NCBI GenBank assembly: GCA_019636235.1
Contig: JAHBXW010000011.1
Span: 62,001 to 126,000, forward strand
Direction of reading: 5' to 3'
Source: Planctomyces sp.
GTDB lineage: Bacteria; Planctomycetota; Planctomycetia; Planctomycetales; Planctomycetaceae
DNA: 64,000 bases
The position numbers were made by a program, and so were the translations under genes. Under the pieces are notes generated by a model, which was given only the letters and a program-made list of their open reading frames with translations, ran no database searches and was not told the DNA's origin. Positions 18,548 to 31,480 of the stretch are shown here, in pieces (within the stretch, counting starts at the first letter, position 1; each line of letters begins with the position of its first letter).

Positions 18548-19867
18548 ATGTCGACGCGTCGGGAGTTCCTGCAGGCCGGAACGGCTGCAGCTGCGGGTTC
18601 GGTGCTGCTGTCGGGGCTGTCGGCGGGCGCGTACGCGGCCGGCAGCGACGTCATCAAGGTGGGTCTGATCGGTTGCGGGGGTCGCGGCACGGGCGCGGCG
18701 AACGATGCGTTCAGCGCCGGCGGAAATCTCAAGCTGGTGGCGATGGGGGATGCGTTCGAAGACGAGCTGACGCGGTCGCTGAGCAACATCAAGGGGGTGC
18801 TGGCGGACGCGGCCAAGGACAAGATCGACGTGCCGGAGGACCGGCAGTTCGTGGGGTTCGACGCCTATCAGAAGGTCATCGATTCGGGCGTCGACATGGT
18901 GATCCTCGCGACGCCGCCGGGATTCCGGCCGATGCACTTCGAAGCGGCCGTGAACGCCGGCAAGCATGTGTTCATGGAGAAGCCGGTGGCCGTCGACGCG
19001 CCCGGCGTGCGACAGGTGCTGGCGGCGGCGAAGGTCGCTGATCAGAAGGGTTTGAAGGTCGGCGTCGGCCTGCAGCGCCGGCATCAGGAGTGCTACCTGG
19101 ACCTCGTCCAGCGCGTGCACGACGGCGCCATCGGCGACCTGCTCGCCCTGCGGGTCTACTGGAACGGCGGCGGCGTGTGGGATCCCCGCCGCACCCGCGA
19201 AGAATGCAGCGGCGAAATGGAGTACCAGATGCGCAACTGGTACTACTACAACTGGCTCTGCGGCGACCACATTGTCGAGCAGCACATCCACAACCTGGAT
19301 GTCGGCTGCTGGCTGAAGGGGGACAAGTGGCCCGTCAAGGCGAACGGCATCGGCGGCCGGCAGGTCCGCACCGACAAGCGCTACGGCGAGATCTACGACC
19401 ACCACGCCTGCGAATTCTACTTCGACGACGGCAGCGTGATGTTCAGCCAGTGCAAGCACATGGGCAACACCTGGAGCAGCGTGACCGAGCACGGCCACGG
19501 CACCAAGGGGCAGATCCATCTCGACAGCAACCCGCGCGGCTGCTCGATCGTCATCGACGGCCAGCCGCAGCGGTTCCGCGGAAACTCCGACAACCCCTAC
19601 GTCGTCGAGCATCGCGACCTGCAGGCGGCGATCGTCGAGGGCAAGCCCTTCAATGAAGCCGAACGCGGCGCCATGGCCACCATGGTCGCCATCATGGGCC
19701 GCATGTGCACCTACTCCGGCAAAGAGCTGACCTGGGAACAGGCCCTCAATTCCGAAGTCGCCCTGCGGCCCACCTCCTACACCTGGGACGGCGTCCCGCC
19801 GTCGGTTCCGAACGACAAAGGCGAGTACCCGATCGCCATCCCGGGCGTGTCGGACAAGATCGTCTGA
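18548..19867 (+). CDS. Tat-exported Gfo/Idh/MocA family oxidoreductase
   Basis: 439 residues. Tat signal with STRREFLQAG (2-11) and an Ala-rich core ending near residue 31. Nucleotide-binding fold with IGCGGRG (41-47), the family EKPV (about 144) and an active-site segment GDHIVEQHIHNLDVGCW with paired His. These enzymes act on sugars or inositols with tightly bound NAD(P), which explains Tat export of the folded enzyme. Expanded in planctomycetes. An upstream in-frame ATG (18470) is rejected because the Tat motif starts at 18548 and GAGGAG (18535-18540) is placed for it. A strong intrinsic terminator follows at 19937. Confidence 0.93.
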   Translation: MSTRREFLQAGTAAAAGSVLLSGLSAGAYAAGSDVIKVGLIGCGGRGTGAANDAFSAGGNLKLVAMGDAFEDELTRSLSNIKGVLADAAKDKIDVPEDRQFVGFDAYQKVIDSGVDMVILATPPGFRPMHFEAAVNAGKHVFMEKPVAVDAPGVRQVLAAAKVADQKGLKVGVGLQRRHQECYLDLVQRVHDGAIGDLLALRVYWNGGGVWDPRRTREECSGEMEYQMRNWYYYNWLCGDHIVEQHIHNLDVGCWLKGDKWPVKANGIGGRQVRTDKRYGEIYDHHACEFYFDDGSVMFSQCKHMGNTWSSVTEHGHGTKGQIHLDSNPRGCSIVIDGQPQRFRGNSDNPYVVEHRDLQAAIVEGKPFNEAERGAMATMVAIMGRMCTYSGKELTWEQALNSEVALRPTSYTWDGVPPSVPNDKGEYPIAIPGVSDKIV

Positions 19868-19936
19868 CAGTTCGGTTGCGGCGGAAGCGGCCTCCCGCAG
19901 GCTGCCCTTTTGCGATCGCGGGATTTGCGTCAGCAT

Positions 19937-19984
19937 GAGACAGCCGCCGGGGCGCGCACGCGCTTCGGCCGCTGTCTCTTTTTT
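19937..19984 (+). terminator. Rho-independent terminator
   Basis: Stem GAGACAGC (19937-19944) / GCTGTCTC (19971-19978), one mismatch, then an inner 4-bp GCCG/CGGC stem, followed directly by six T (19979-19984). Textbook form. It closes the oxidoreductase transcript and isolates the ExbB-like operon downstream. Confidence 0.9.
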
Positions 19985-20027
19985 GTGAAGCGGCGGCCCC
20001 CGGCTTCCGGGGCGGAGGAGCGAATCG

Positions 20028-20714
20028 ATGGGCACGTTTCCGCAGATGACCGGCCTGTTGAACCGGCTGTCCGCCTTCTCGACCGCGGTCATCGTGGCGT
20101 GCTTCGTCGTGCATCTCGTGGTGTTCTTCCTGCTGACCGTCTGGGCCCGCCGCGACCTGCGGAGCCTCGCCACGGCGCTGTTCGACTTCACGAAGGGGCT
20201 GCGGCATCAGAGTCTGCTGGACCGCGCCGCGCCGCTGTCCGATCAGGTCGAGGCGTTCCTGGCGGACGTCAACGACGTGCTGGATGATCCCTCCCGGGCG
20301 GCGGATCGCCGGTCGCTGCACCAGCGGATGCAGATCATCGACGAGAAGCGCCGCTACCTGCAGACGATGCTGTTTGAAACGGTTTACAACGTCGCCAGGA
20401 CGATGATCGAGGCCTACCCGCTGGGCGGCATCGTGGGCACCGTGCTGGCCATCGGCGCGGCGCTCAGCACCGAGGCCGCGGGCGGGGGCGCCGCGTCCGT
20501 CGACGCCATCGTCCTGCGGTTCGGCGAATCGATCTGGTGCACCTTCGCCGGCCTCGTCGCCACCATTGTCCTGCTGTTCATCAACAGCTTCCTGGAACCG
20601 AGCTTCCTGCGGCTGACGGAGAACCGCCAGCACGTCCGGGACACGGTGGCCCGCGTCAAGCGGGAACTCGCGTTCTCCGGACCGCCCGACCTCATCGAGG
20701 AGGCGACGCCGTGA
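20028..20714 (+). CDS. MotA/TolQ/ExbB-family proton channel-like protein
   Basis: 228 residues, three predicted membrane segments: about 18-39, 131-148 and 168-188. Segment 2 has the family signature YPLGGIVGTVLAIGAAL (compare the PLLGLLGTV core of ExbB/TolQ) and segment 3 the ESIWCTFAGLVATIV pattern, in the order and spacing of ExbB. A cytoplasmic helical stretch (about 60-125) lies between segments 1 and 2. Family members pass protons and drive a partner that spans to the periplasm. Strong GGAGGAG at 20014-20020. The next gene overlaps by 4 nt (GTGA), so the two are translationally coupled, as ExbB and ExbD usually are. Confidence 0.85.
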   Translation: MGTFPQMTGLLNRLSAFSTAVIVACFVVHLVVFFLLTVWARRDLRSLATALFDFTKGLRHQSLLDRAAPLSDQVEAFLADVNDVLDDPSRAADRRSLHQRMQIIDEKRRYLQTMLFETVYNVARTMIEAYPLGGIVGTVLAIGAALSTEAAGGGAASVDAIVLRFGESIWCTFAGLVATIVLLFINSFLEPSFLRLTENRQHVRDTVARVKRELAFSGPPDLIEEATP

Positions 20715-21559
20715 GGCTCAACCGCCGCAAGCTCACGCTGCAGCTCACGCCCCTGCTGGACCTGATGCTGATCGTGTTCTTCATGCAGTACCTGGAGCTG
20801 CGGCAGCGGGAGACGGCCCGGTCCGCCGTCGTGACGGTCCGCGAAGAACAGGCCGTTTCGATGCGGCAGGAACTCGAAGCCGCGCTCCGGACGATCGACG
20901 AGCTGACCCGCCGCGAGAGCCTGCTGCGGTCCGAACTCACGCTGCAGCAGGCGGCCGCCGAGGAACTCGCCAGCCAGGCCGCCCTCGAACGCGGAAGGTT
21001 CAACGCCTCCGCCGCCCGCCAGCAGCTTCTGGGGCGGCTGGTCGTCGACCTGTTCGGCCTTCCGCAATCCGAAATCGACCGCGTCCTGGACCCCGAGCAG
21101 CAGCCCGGGCTGGAACGCACGCCCGCGGAGGTCGCGCGGCTGCGCGAACGGTTCCAGGAGATGTCCGCTCAGTCCCCCGGTCGCATGATCCGCCATCTCC
21201 TGACCTGGGAGGAGATCCGCAAACGCTGCGACGTCTGGGAGCTGTTCATCGATCCGCAGCACCTGGTGACGATCGACACGGGCGAACGCCGCGAGCAGTT
21301 GCGGCTGCACCTGCTGCCCAACGGCCGCCCCGACCTGCCGCGGTTCGAGGAGGAGTTCTTCCAGCTGTACCGGTCTCTGCCCGAGCCGAAGAGTTTGGTC
21401 GTGATGCTGCTGACGTACCATCGGGACACGCGGCTGATCGTCACCGAGCCATTGACGCACTCGTTCGCGGCGTTGACGCGTCGACTGACGGACGATGCCC
21501 GCGGCCGGGTCCGGTTCGAATACGCCGACCTGGGCATCCGGGACGAGCCGGTTCAGTAA
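20711..21559 (+). CDS. ExbD/TolR-like partner with coiled coil
   Basis: 282 residues from a GTG that overlaps the channel gene stop (GTGA). Single membrane helix at about 13-30 whose start TPLLDLMLIVFF carries the Asp17 equivalent to the essential proton-site Asp of ExbD/TolR. Then a long charged coiled coil (about 35-105) and a C-terminal globular domain (about 150-282), which I do not recognise, with strand-rich stretches (LVTIDTGERREQLRLHLL, SLVVMLLTYH). Ordinary ExbD is about 140 residues, so this is a doubled-length variant. It lacks the OmpA-type peptidoglycan domain of MotB or ZorB. Confidence 0.75.
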   Translation: MRLNRRKLTLQLTPLLDLMLIVFFMQYLELRQRETARSAVVTVREEQAVSMRQELEAALRTIDELTRRESLLRSELTLQQAAAEELASQAALERGRFNASAARQQLLGRLVVDLFGLPQSEIDRVLDPEQQPGLERTPAEVARLRERFQEMSAQSPGRMIRHLLTWEEIRKRCDVWELFIDPQHLVTIDTGERREQLRLHLLPNGRPDLPRFEEEFFQLYRSLPEPKSLVVMLLTYHRDTRLIVTEPLTHSFAALTRRLTDDARGRVRFEYADLGIRDEPVQ

Positions 21560-21602
21560 ACGCTTCTCGGGGTACAGGAGCCGGCGGGCCGCCGGGCCGA
21601 CC

Positions 21603-22433
21603 ATGCACACGTCGCGCGGAACCTGGTTGCCAACGCTCGCTGAGACGGCGGACGCCCTGGTGCTGACGTGCCGGTCGTCGCGACTCGATGCCGCCGCGGT
21701 GGAGGAAGCGCGCGACCACGCGATTCCGTCGTCCGGCCGGATCGTCGTCCTGGACGTGCAGACGGTTCACAATCTGGTTTCCGGCAGTCTGCTCCCGGAA
21801 GAGGAGCCGTTCGTGCCGCTGCTGAACCTGCGCGCGGCGCTGGCGGCCGCGGGGCGTCGGCTGGTGCTGGCGCATGTCTCAGCGGAGGTCGCTGAAGTGT
21901 TGGCGACGACGCGGCTGGACCGGGTTCTGGAGACGGCGCCGGACGTCGCCGCGGCCGTGACGAGCGCCGATCCGCCGGGTTATTCGCACACGCAATGGGC
22001 CCCCTTGTGCCTGATCCTGTACGGCTTTGCGATCTGGACCATTGGCGTGTACTGGTTCGCCCCTCCATTTCCGGGAGCGCTGATCGGCATGGGTCTTCTC
22101 GCAGGTCTATTCGCGCTGCTCGGCTCCGCTTTTCAGTTCCTGCGAGTCGAGGACCGCGGCGATCGTCTCGATGTCCGGTTCGGTCCGCTGCCCCTGTTCC
22201 GGACGACGGTGCGGTATGTCGACATCGAAAGCGTGGACGTGGGCCGAACGCTGATCATCGAGAGCTGGGGCGTGCACCTCAGCGTGCGCGGCGGCTGGGT
22301 CTGGAACTTGTGGGGCCGCGATTGCGTCGTGGTGCGACATCGCCGGACCACGCTGCGGATCGGCACCGATGATTCGAGGAATCTGGCGCGGTTCCTGGAA
22401 TCGAAGATCGCTGCGCGCCCGCCCCTTGGGTAA
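21603..22433 (+). CDS. STAS-like domain, two TM helices, PH-like domain
   Basis: 276 residues. Residues about 12-118 follow the STAS (anti-sigma antagonist) pattern: a strand RIVVLDV, a Ser-containing loop (HNLVSGSLL), a helix, then RRLVLAHVSAEVAEVLATTRLDRVLE. Two membrane helices follow (about 135-153 and 157-179). The tail (about 183-270) is a run of beta strands ending in a helix, like bacterial PH-type domains. ATG at 21603 has no well-spaced ribosome site (AGGAG lies 22 nt up). Starts 43 nt after the ExbD-like gene and is probably in its operon. I know no named family with this domain order. Confidence 0.65.
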   Translation: MHTSRGTWLPTLAETADALVLTCRSSRLDAAAVEEARDHAIPSSGRIVVLDVQTVHNLVSGSLLPEEEPFVPLLNLRAALAAAGRRLVLAHVSAEVAEVLATTRLDRVLETAPDVAAAVTSADPPGYSHTQWAPLCLILYGFAIWTIGVYWFAPPFPGALIGMGLLAGLFALLGSAFQFLRVEDRGDRLDVRFGPLPLFRTTVRYVDIESVDVGRTLIIESWGVHLSVRGGWVWNLWGRDCVVVRHRRTTLRIGTDDSRNLARFLESKIAARPPLG

Positions 22434-22855
22434 GGCCAGTCTACTCCAAATAGGCCTCGGGTCGACCAGTCCGGGAGTCAGCGAGTGGACGCGCCGGACG
22501 CGTGCCGACCCATCCGTCTGATCCGAGGTTCCATTGTTCCTCTCCGGATGGCCGTTGCGCGTCGGCGCCGCGATCCTTGGATGAGTTTACACCAGTCGTT
22601 TCTCAGCCGGCCGTTGCCTGGAACGGGGCTGTCCACTCCGAGAATCCTTTCGTTTCTTTCGTGCCTTTCGTGGAACGACGAAAGACACGAAAAAGGGCCG
22701 ACACGCGTCGGACGTTCACGGTCTCGTGGGCGGAGTTGGGCGAAGCCGGTCAACACCGTGTTCGACCGGTCAATGGTCCATCCGTGCGATCCCCTTGATC
22801 CGTGGTTCAAACCATTGACCGGAGCTGACGTCGAGCCCCAGCGCCGCCTGATCGA
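22434..22855. repeat. Non-coding spacer with short direct and inverted repeats
   Basis: 422 nt with no convincing gene. (1) TTTCGT occurs three times at exact 9-nt spacing (22648, 22657, 22666); the left arm TTTCGTGCCTTTCGT (22657-22671) pairs with ACGAAAGACACGAAA (22678-22692), 14 of 15 bases, loop GGAACG. (2) CCGGTCAATGGT (22766-22777) pairs perfectly with ACCATTGACCGG (22811-22822). (3) A degenerate CCATCCGT..GATCCGNGGTTC unit appears at about 22508-22535 and again at about 22778-22808. Base composition is AT-richer than the flanks. The short open frames are low-quality. It may be a dispersed repeat family of this genome. Confidence 0.7.
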
Positions 22856-24313
22856 CTACGCCAGAATCTTCGTGATCACGTGCCCGATGACGTCTGTCAG
22901 GCTCTCGTCGCGCCCCTGATGGAAGTACGTCAGCAGCTCGTGGTCCAGACCCATCAGATGCAACAGCGTGGCGTGAATGTCGCTGATATGGGCCTTGTTC
23001 GACACGGCTTCGAAACCGAACTCGTCCGTCTCGCCATAGGCCACGCCCCCCTTGACGCCTCCTCCCGCCAGCCACATCGAGAAGCCGTATGGATTGTGAT
23101 TGCGCCCCGGCTCGCCCGGCCCTTCGCTGAACGGCATCCGCCCGAATTCGCCCCCCCAGACGACCAGCGTCGACTCCAGCAGTCCACGATCCTCGAGGTC
23201 CTGCAACAGCGCGGCGATCGGCTGATCGACCTCGGCGGCATGCTGGCTGTGATTCGTCTCGATGCTTTTGTGGGCGTCCCAGGTTTCCTCGAGATGTCCG
23301 CCGCCGGAGTACAACTGCACGAACCGGACGCCGCGCTCGACGAGCCGCCGGGCGACGAGGCAGTTGCGGCCGAACTCATCGGTCGGGTGTTCGCCGACGC
23401 CGTACATGTCCAGCGTTTCGCGGGTTTCCTGCGACAGGTCGACCGCTTCCGGCGCTTCCGCCTGCATCCGGAAGGCGAGTTCATACGAGTTGATCCGCGA
23501 GGCAAGTTCCTGCCCCCCCGGCCGCGATTCCAGATGCTCGTGGTTCAACTTCGCCAGCAGGTCGAGCTGTTCGCGCTGGATCCTGGAGTCGATGTGTGCC
23601 GGTCCGCGGAGGTCGAGGATCGGATCGCCGACGGGTCGGAACAGGGTGCCGGCATACGTGCTGGGCATGAAGCCGCTGGACCAGTTGGGCTGTCCGCCGA
23701 TGGGGCCTCCGCGTTTGTCGAGGACGACGACGTAACCCGGGAGGCTCTGGTTGTCGGTTCCGAGGCCATACACGGCCCAGCTCCCCAGGGACGGTCGGCC
23801 GATGATCGTCTTGCCGGTGTTCATGGCGACGAGCGCCGAGCCGTGCGCGTGGCTGTCGGTGTAGCAGGAGCGGACGACGGCCAGCTTGTCGGCGTGCTCG
23901 CGGACTTTGGGGAAGAAGTCCGAGATCAACAGGCCGCTTTCGCCGCCGGGCCGGAACGGTCGAAACGAAGGCGTCAGGAAGCCGACTTTGCGGCCGCCGG
24001 AGTTAATGAACGTTTTGCCTTCGGGAAGCGGCTGCCCGGCGTACTTCTCGAGTTCGGGCTTATAGTCGAATGTGTCGACCTGGCTGGGCCCGCCGTTCAT
24101 CATCAGGAAAATGACGCTCTTGGCCCGGGCCGGGAAATGCGTGGGCCGGGGGGCCAGCGGGCTTTCCGACTCCGAGGCGCGCGCGGCGCCGGGCAGAACG
24201 CCGTCGGCGGCAAGCAGGCTGGCGAGGGCGACTCCGGCGAACCCGCCGCCCATTTCCCAGACGAACTCACGCCGGGTAAAACCACAGGGGTACAGTCGGG
24301 CGTTGCGAGTCAT
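22856..24313 (-). CDS. DUF1501 protein, Tat-exported
   Basis: 485 residues. Tat-type N terminus (CGFTRREFVWEMGGGFAG) followed by a hydrophobic stretch and an Ala-rich cleavage region. The core belongs to the alkaline-phosphatase/sulfatase fold: FLMMNGGPSQVDTFDYKP near the start, DSHAHGSA, and near the end VVWGGEFGRMPFSE with GRNHNPYGFSMWLAGGGVKGG. DUF1501 proteins are typically paired with DUF1549/DUF1553 cytochromes in planctomycetes and are thought to act on sulfated or complex glycans; no reaction is proven. The long upstream open extension is rejected in favour of ATG 24313, where the Tat signal fits. Its usual partner lies upstream, separated by two genes on the other strand. Confidence 0.92.
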   Translation of the reverse strand: MTRNARLYPCGFTRREFVWEMGGGFAGVALASLLAADGVLPGAARASESESPLAPRPTHFPARAKSVIFLMMNGGPSQVDTFDYKPELEKYAGQPLPEGKTFINSGGRKVGFLTPSFRPFRPGGESGLLISDFFPKVREHADKLAVVRSCYTDSHAHGSALVAMNTGKTIIGRPSLGSWAVYGLGTDNQSLPGYVVVLDKRGGPIGGQPNWSSGFMPSTYAGTLFRPVGDPILDLRGPAHIDSRIQREQLDLLAKLNHEHLESRPGGQELASRINSYELAFRMQAEAPEAVDLSQETRETLDMYGVGEHPTDEFGRNCLVARRLVERGVRFVQLYSGGGHLEETWDAHKSIETNHSQHAAEVDQPIAALLQDLEDRGLLESTLVVWGGEFGRMPFSEGPGEPGRNHNPYGFSMWLAGGGVKGGVAYGETDEFGFEAVSNKAHISDIHATLLHLMGLDHELLTYFHQGRDESLTDVIGHVITKILA

Positions 24314-24375
24314 GGGCAAAGTGCAGGGGTTCGAGGAACTGGGACCGCCGACGTCTTGATGAAGGGCTGACGGAC

Positions 24376-24744
24376 ATGGCGAAGCCGCCGCGGGATCGGC
24401 GCCGTTATCCACGAGATCCGCGGACGCGACCGATCCGGCCGGGGATCGCTGATGGAGTTTATGTGTACGTCTTGTCCGGTGGGGACGTGCTCGTCCTTGA
24501 GGATGGGCCGCATGCGCATCCGCACATTCTGGGGGAAGCCCGGTCCGTCGAATATGCCGGCGATCTCACGGTCCTGGGTGATACAATCCACCAGCTGACA
24601 AACCTCTCCGGCACGTTTCAGTTTGATGATCCGGAAGGCCTGCGGCGAACGGCGGACGTTCTCCAGACACTTGGATTTCCGATTCGGCCCGGGGGCGTCA
24701 GGTTCTTCCCCGCGGACGGTTCGCGGCCCCGCATCCTCGAGTAA
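24376..24744 (+). CDS. Small hypothetical protein beside cREC gene
   Basis: 122 residues, soluble. After a basic N terminus there is a beta-rich domain: VYVYVLSGGDVLVLEDG, then a segment (about 46-90) with the order His, Gly, VEYAGDLTVLGDTIHQL, NLSGTFQF. This order resembles the small domain often written as H-x-G-G-V-x-AGE-x-V-x-G-x-SGHY, found in toxin-linked and phage proteins; that resemblance is by eye only. AAGGG upstream of the ATG at suitable spacing. Six nucleotides separate it from the receiver-like gene, so they are almost certainly one operon. Divergent from DUF1501 across 62 nt. Confidence 0.6.
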   Translation: MAKPPRDRRRYPRDPRTRPIRPGIADGVYVYVLSGGDVLVLEDGPHAHPHILGEARSVEYAGDLTVLGDTIHQLTNLSGTFQFDDPEGLRRTADVLQTLGFPIRPGGVRFFPADGSRPRILE

Positions 24745-24750
24745 CCAGCG

Positions 24751-25443
24751 ATGACCCGCAGCAGCGACACTGAATGCCGGATGCGCATCGTCGTGTTGGA
24801 GGACGACCGGGACCGACAGGGCGAATTCTCCAGCGCCCTGTCTGCGAAGTTCCCGGCCTTCGAACTGTGCTTCGCCGAGACGGCGGGGGACGCGATCCGA
24901 TTGCTTGACGAGGCCTTCGACCGGATCGCGCTCGCGGACCTCGACCACGATCTCAATCTGCTCATGACGTCGGCAGGGAATGCGCTTGACCCGGGATGCG
25001 GTCAGGACGTCGTCGACTACCTGCTGCGCCACGCGCCTGGATTCCCGGTGCTGATCCATACGACCAACGATTCGGCCGGGGCCCGAATGCAGGCCGAATT
25101 GACGGATGCCGAATGGACCACCCGGCGCGTCGTGCCCTACGGCGACCTGGAATGGGTCGCGGAAGTCTGGGCGCCCGCAGCCCGCGATCTGATCGTCGAG
25201 TCGGTCCCGGCAGCCGGTCATGACTCCCTCGCTTCGCCAACGCCAGCGCGCGCCGGCACGCTGGCGTCCGCCGCCGTTCGCTCGCTCGCCCAGGCCGATC
25301 GGTTGCTCAACGACCTGTGCACTGAGGAAGGCGCAATGGGAGCCAGACGCGATCGGCTGGTCGACATCATCGGGGATCTCAGAAGCCGCATTGCACAATT
25401 GGCGAAACTGGTCGAACAACAGGAACTCTCGGGGACGCACTGA
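24751..25443 (+). CDS. Cyclic-phosphate-processing receiver-like (cREC) protein
   Basis: 230 residues. The first 150 follow a receiver fold but with the cREC-type residue set: RIVVLEDDRDRQ with Asp18-Asp19, DLDHDL (Asp65, His66, Asp67) in place of the single phospho-Asp strand, and VLIHTTNDSAGARM with His103, Asn106 and Arg112. The DHDL and IHxxN pair mark the cyclic-phosphate-processing receiver family, predicted to act on cyclic phosphates rather than accept a phosphoryl group. Residues about 160-230 form a helical tail. Upstream gene ends 6 nt earlier. ATG 24751 used; ATG 24781 (MRIVVL) is possible. Family call is from motif memory, not a search. Confidence 0.68.
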   Translation: MTRSSDTECRMRIVVLEDDRDRQGEFSSALSAKFPAFELCFAETAGDAIRLLDEAFDRIALADLDHDLNLLMTSAGNALDPGCGQDVVDYLLRHAPGFPVLIHTTNDSAGARMQAELTDAEWTTRRVVPYGDLEWVAEVWAPAARDLIVESVPAAGHDSLASPTPARAGTLASAAVRSLAQADRLLNDLCTEEGAMGARRDRLVDIIGDLRSRIAQLAKLVEQQELSGTH

Positions 25444-25464
25444 GGCGCTCGCCCGGACCGCATC

Positions 25465-28422
<2,958 letters not shown>

Positions 28423-28596
28423 AGAGAAATGCTCCGCTGCCGCCCCGAAAGTTCGCAAACGCATCCAACACGCTGGATGGGTCAGCCTACCCGAAGCCCG
28501 GTCGTCGCTCAAATCCAAGTTGCTTCGCGGCGACGCTTCGACGCCCGGCGATCCCGGGCCGTGCGCCGACGCTTCCGATCGGCTCGCCGCTCCCCC

Positions 28597-28602
28597 TAAA
28601 CT
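28597..28602 (+). promoter_or_regulatory. Possible -10 box (TAAACT) for asnS
   Basis: TAAACT, 28 nt before the asnS ATG, with TTCCGA 18 nt upstream as a weak -35. Similar to the TATACT boxes before rpmI and glgP (CTAWACT core). Consensus-based inference. Confidence 0.3.
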
Positions 28603-28629
28603 CGCCCGCCATCCAGGGAGGAGCATTTC

Positions 28630-30033
<1,404 letters not shown>

Positions 30034-30115
30034 GAGTCGCGGCGCGCCAGTCCAGCCGCACTCCGCAGTTCGACTGCAGGGCGTCGTCCACGGGTCCGCC
30101 AATCCGGCCAATTCG

Positions 30116-31288
<1,173 letters not shown>

Positions 31289-31480
31289 GAACGGTTCAAG
31301 GGGGCGCCGCACATGGGCGGCGGCAGGTCCGGCAGCGACCGCGGGGAGCGATCACGGAATGACAGCGACATTCGATGGCGCCGCCGCGAGTCCTCAGGGA
31401 CCAATCGACGCCGCCGCATATGACCTATTCTGCGGGCACGCCGGCGCGCGTCAAGTTTGCGGCTTCCACGGCGCGAGAAT

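Noticed and set aside
20028-21559. Zorya-type anti-phage ZorAB
   Set aside because: The partner lacks an OmpA/peptidoglycan domain, the channel has no long tail, and no ZorC/D/E genes follow.
22485-22919. A 144-codon plus-strand frame in the repeat region
   Set aside because: It runs across the repeats and into the DUF1501 gene antisense, with no ribosome site or similarity.
30065-30077. Small hairpin GCAGT/ACTGC between convergent asnS and the EboD-like gene
   Set aside because: Only 5 bp with no T-run; expected by chance and not called a terminator.
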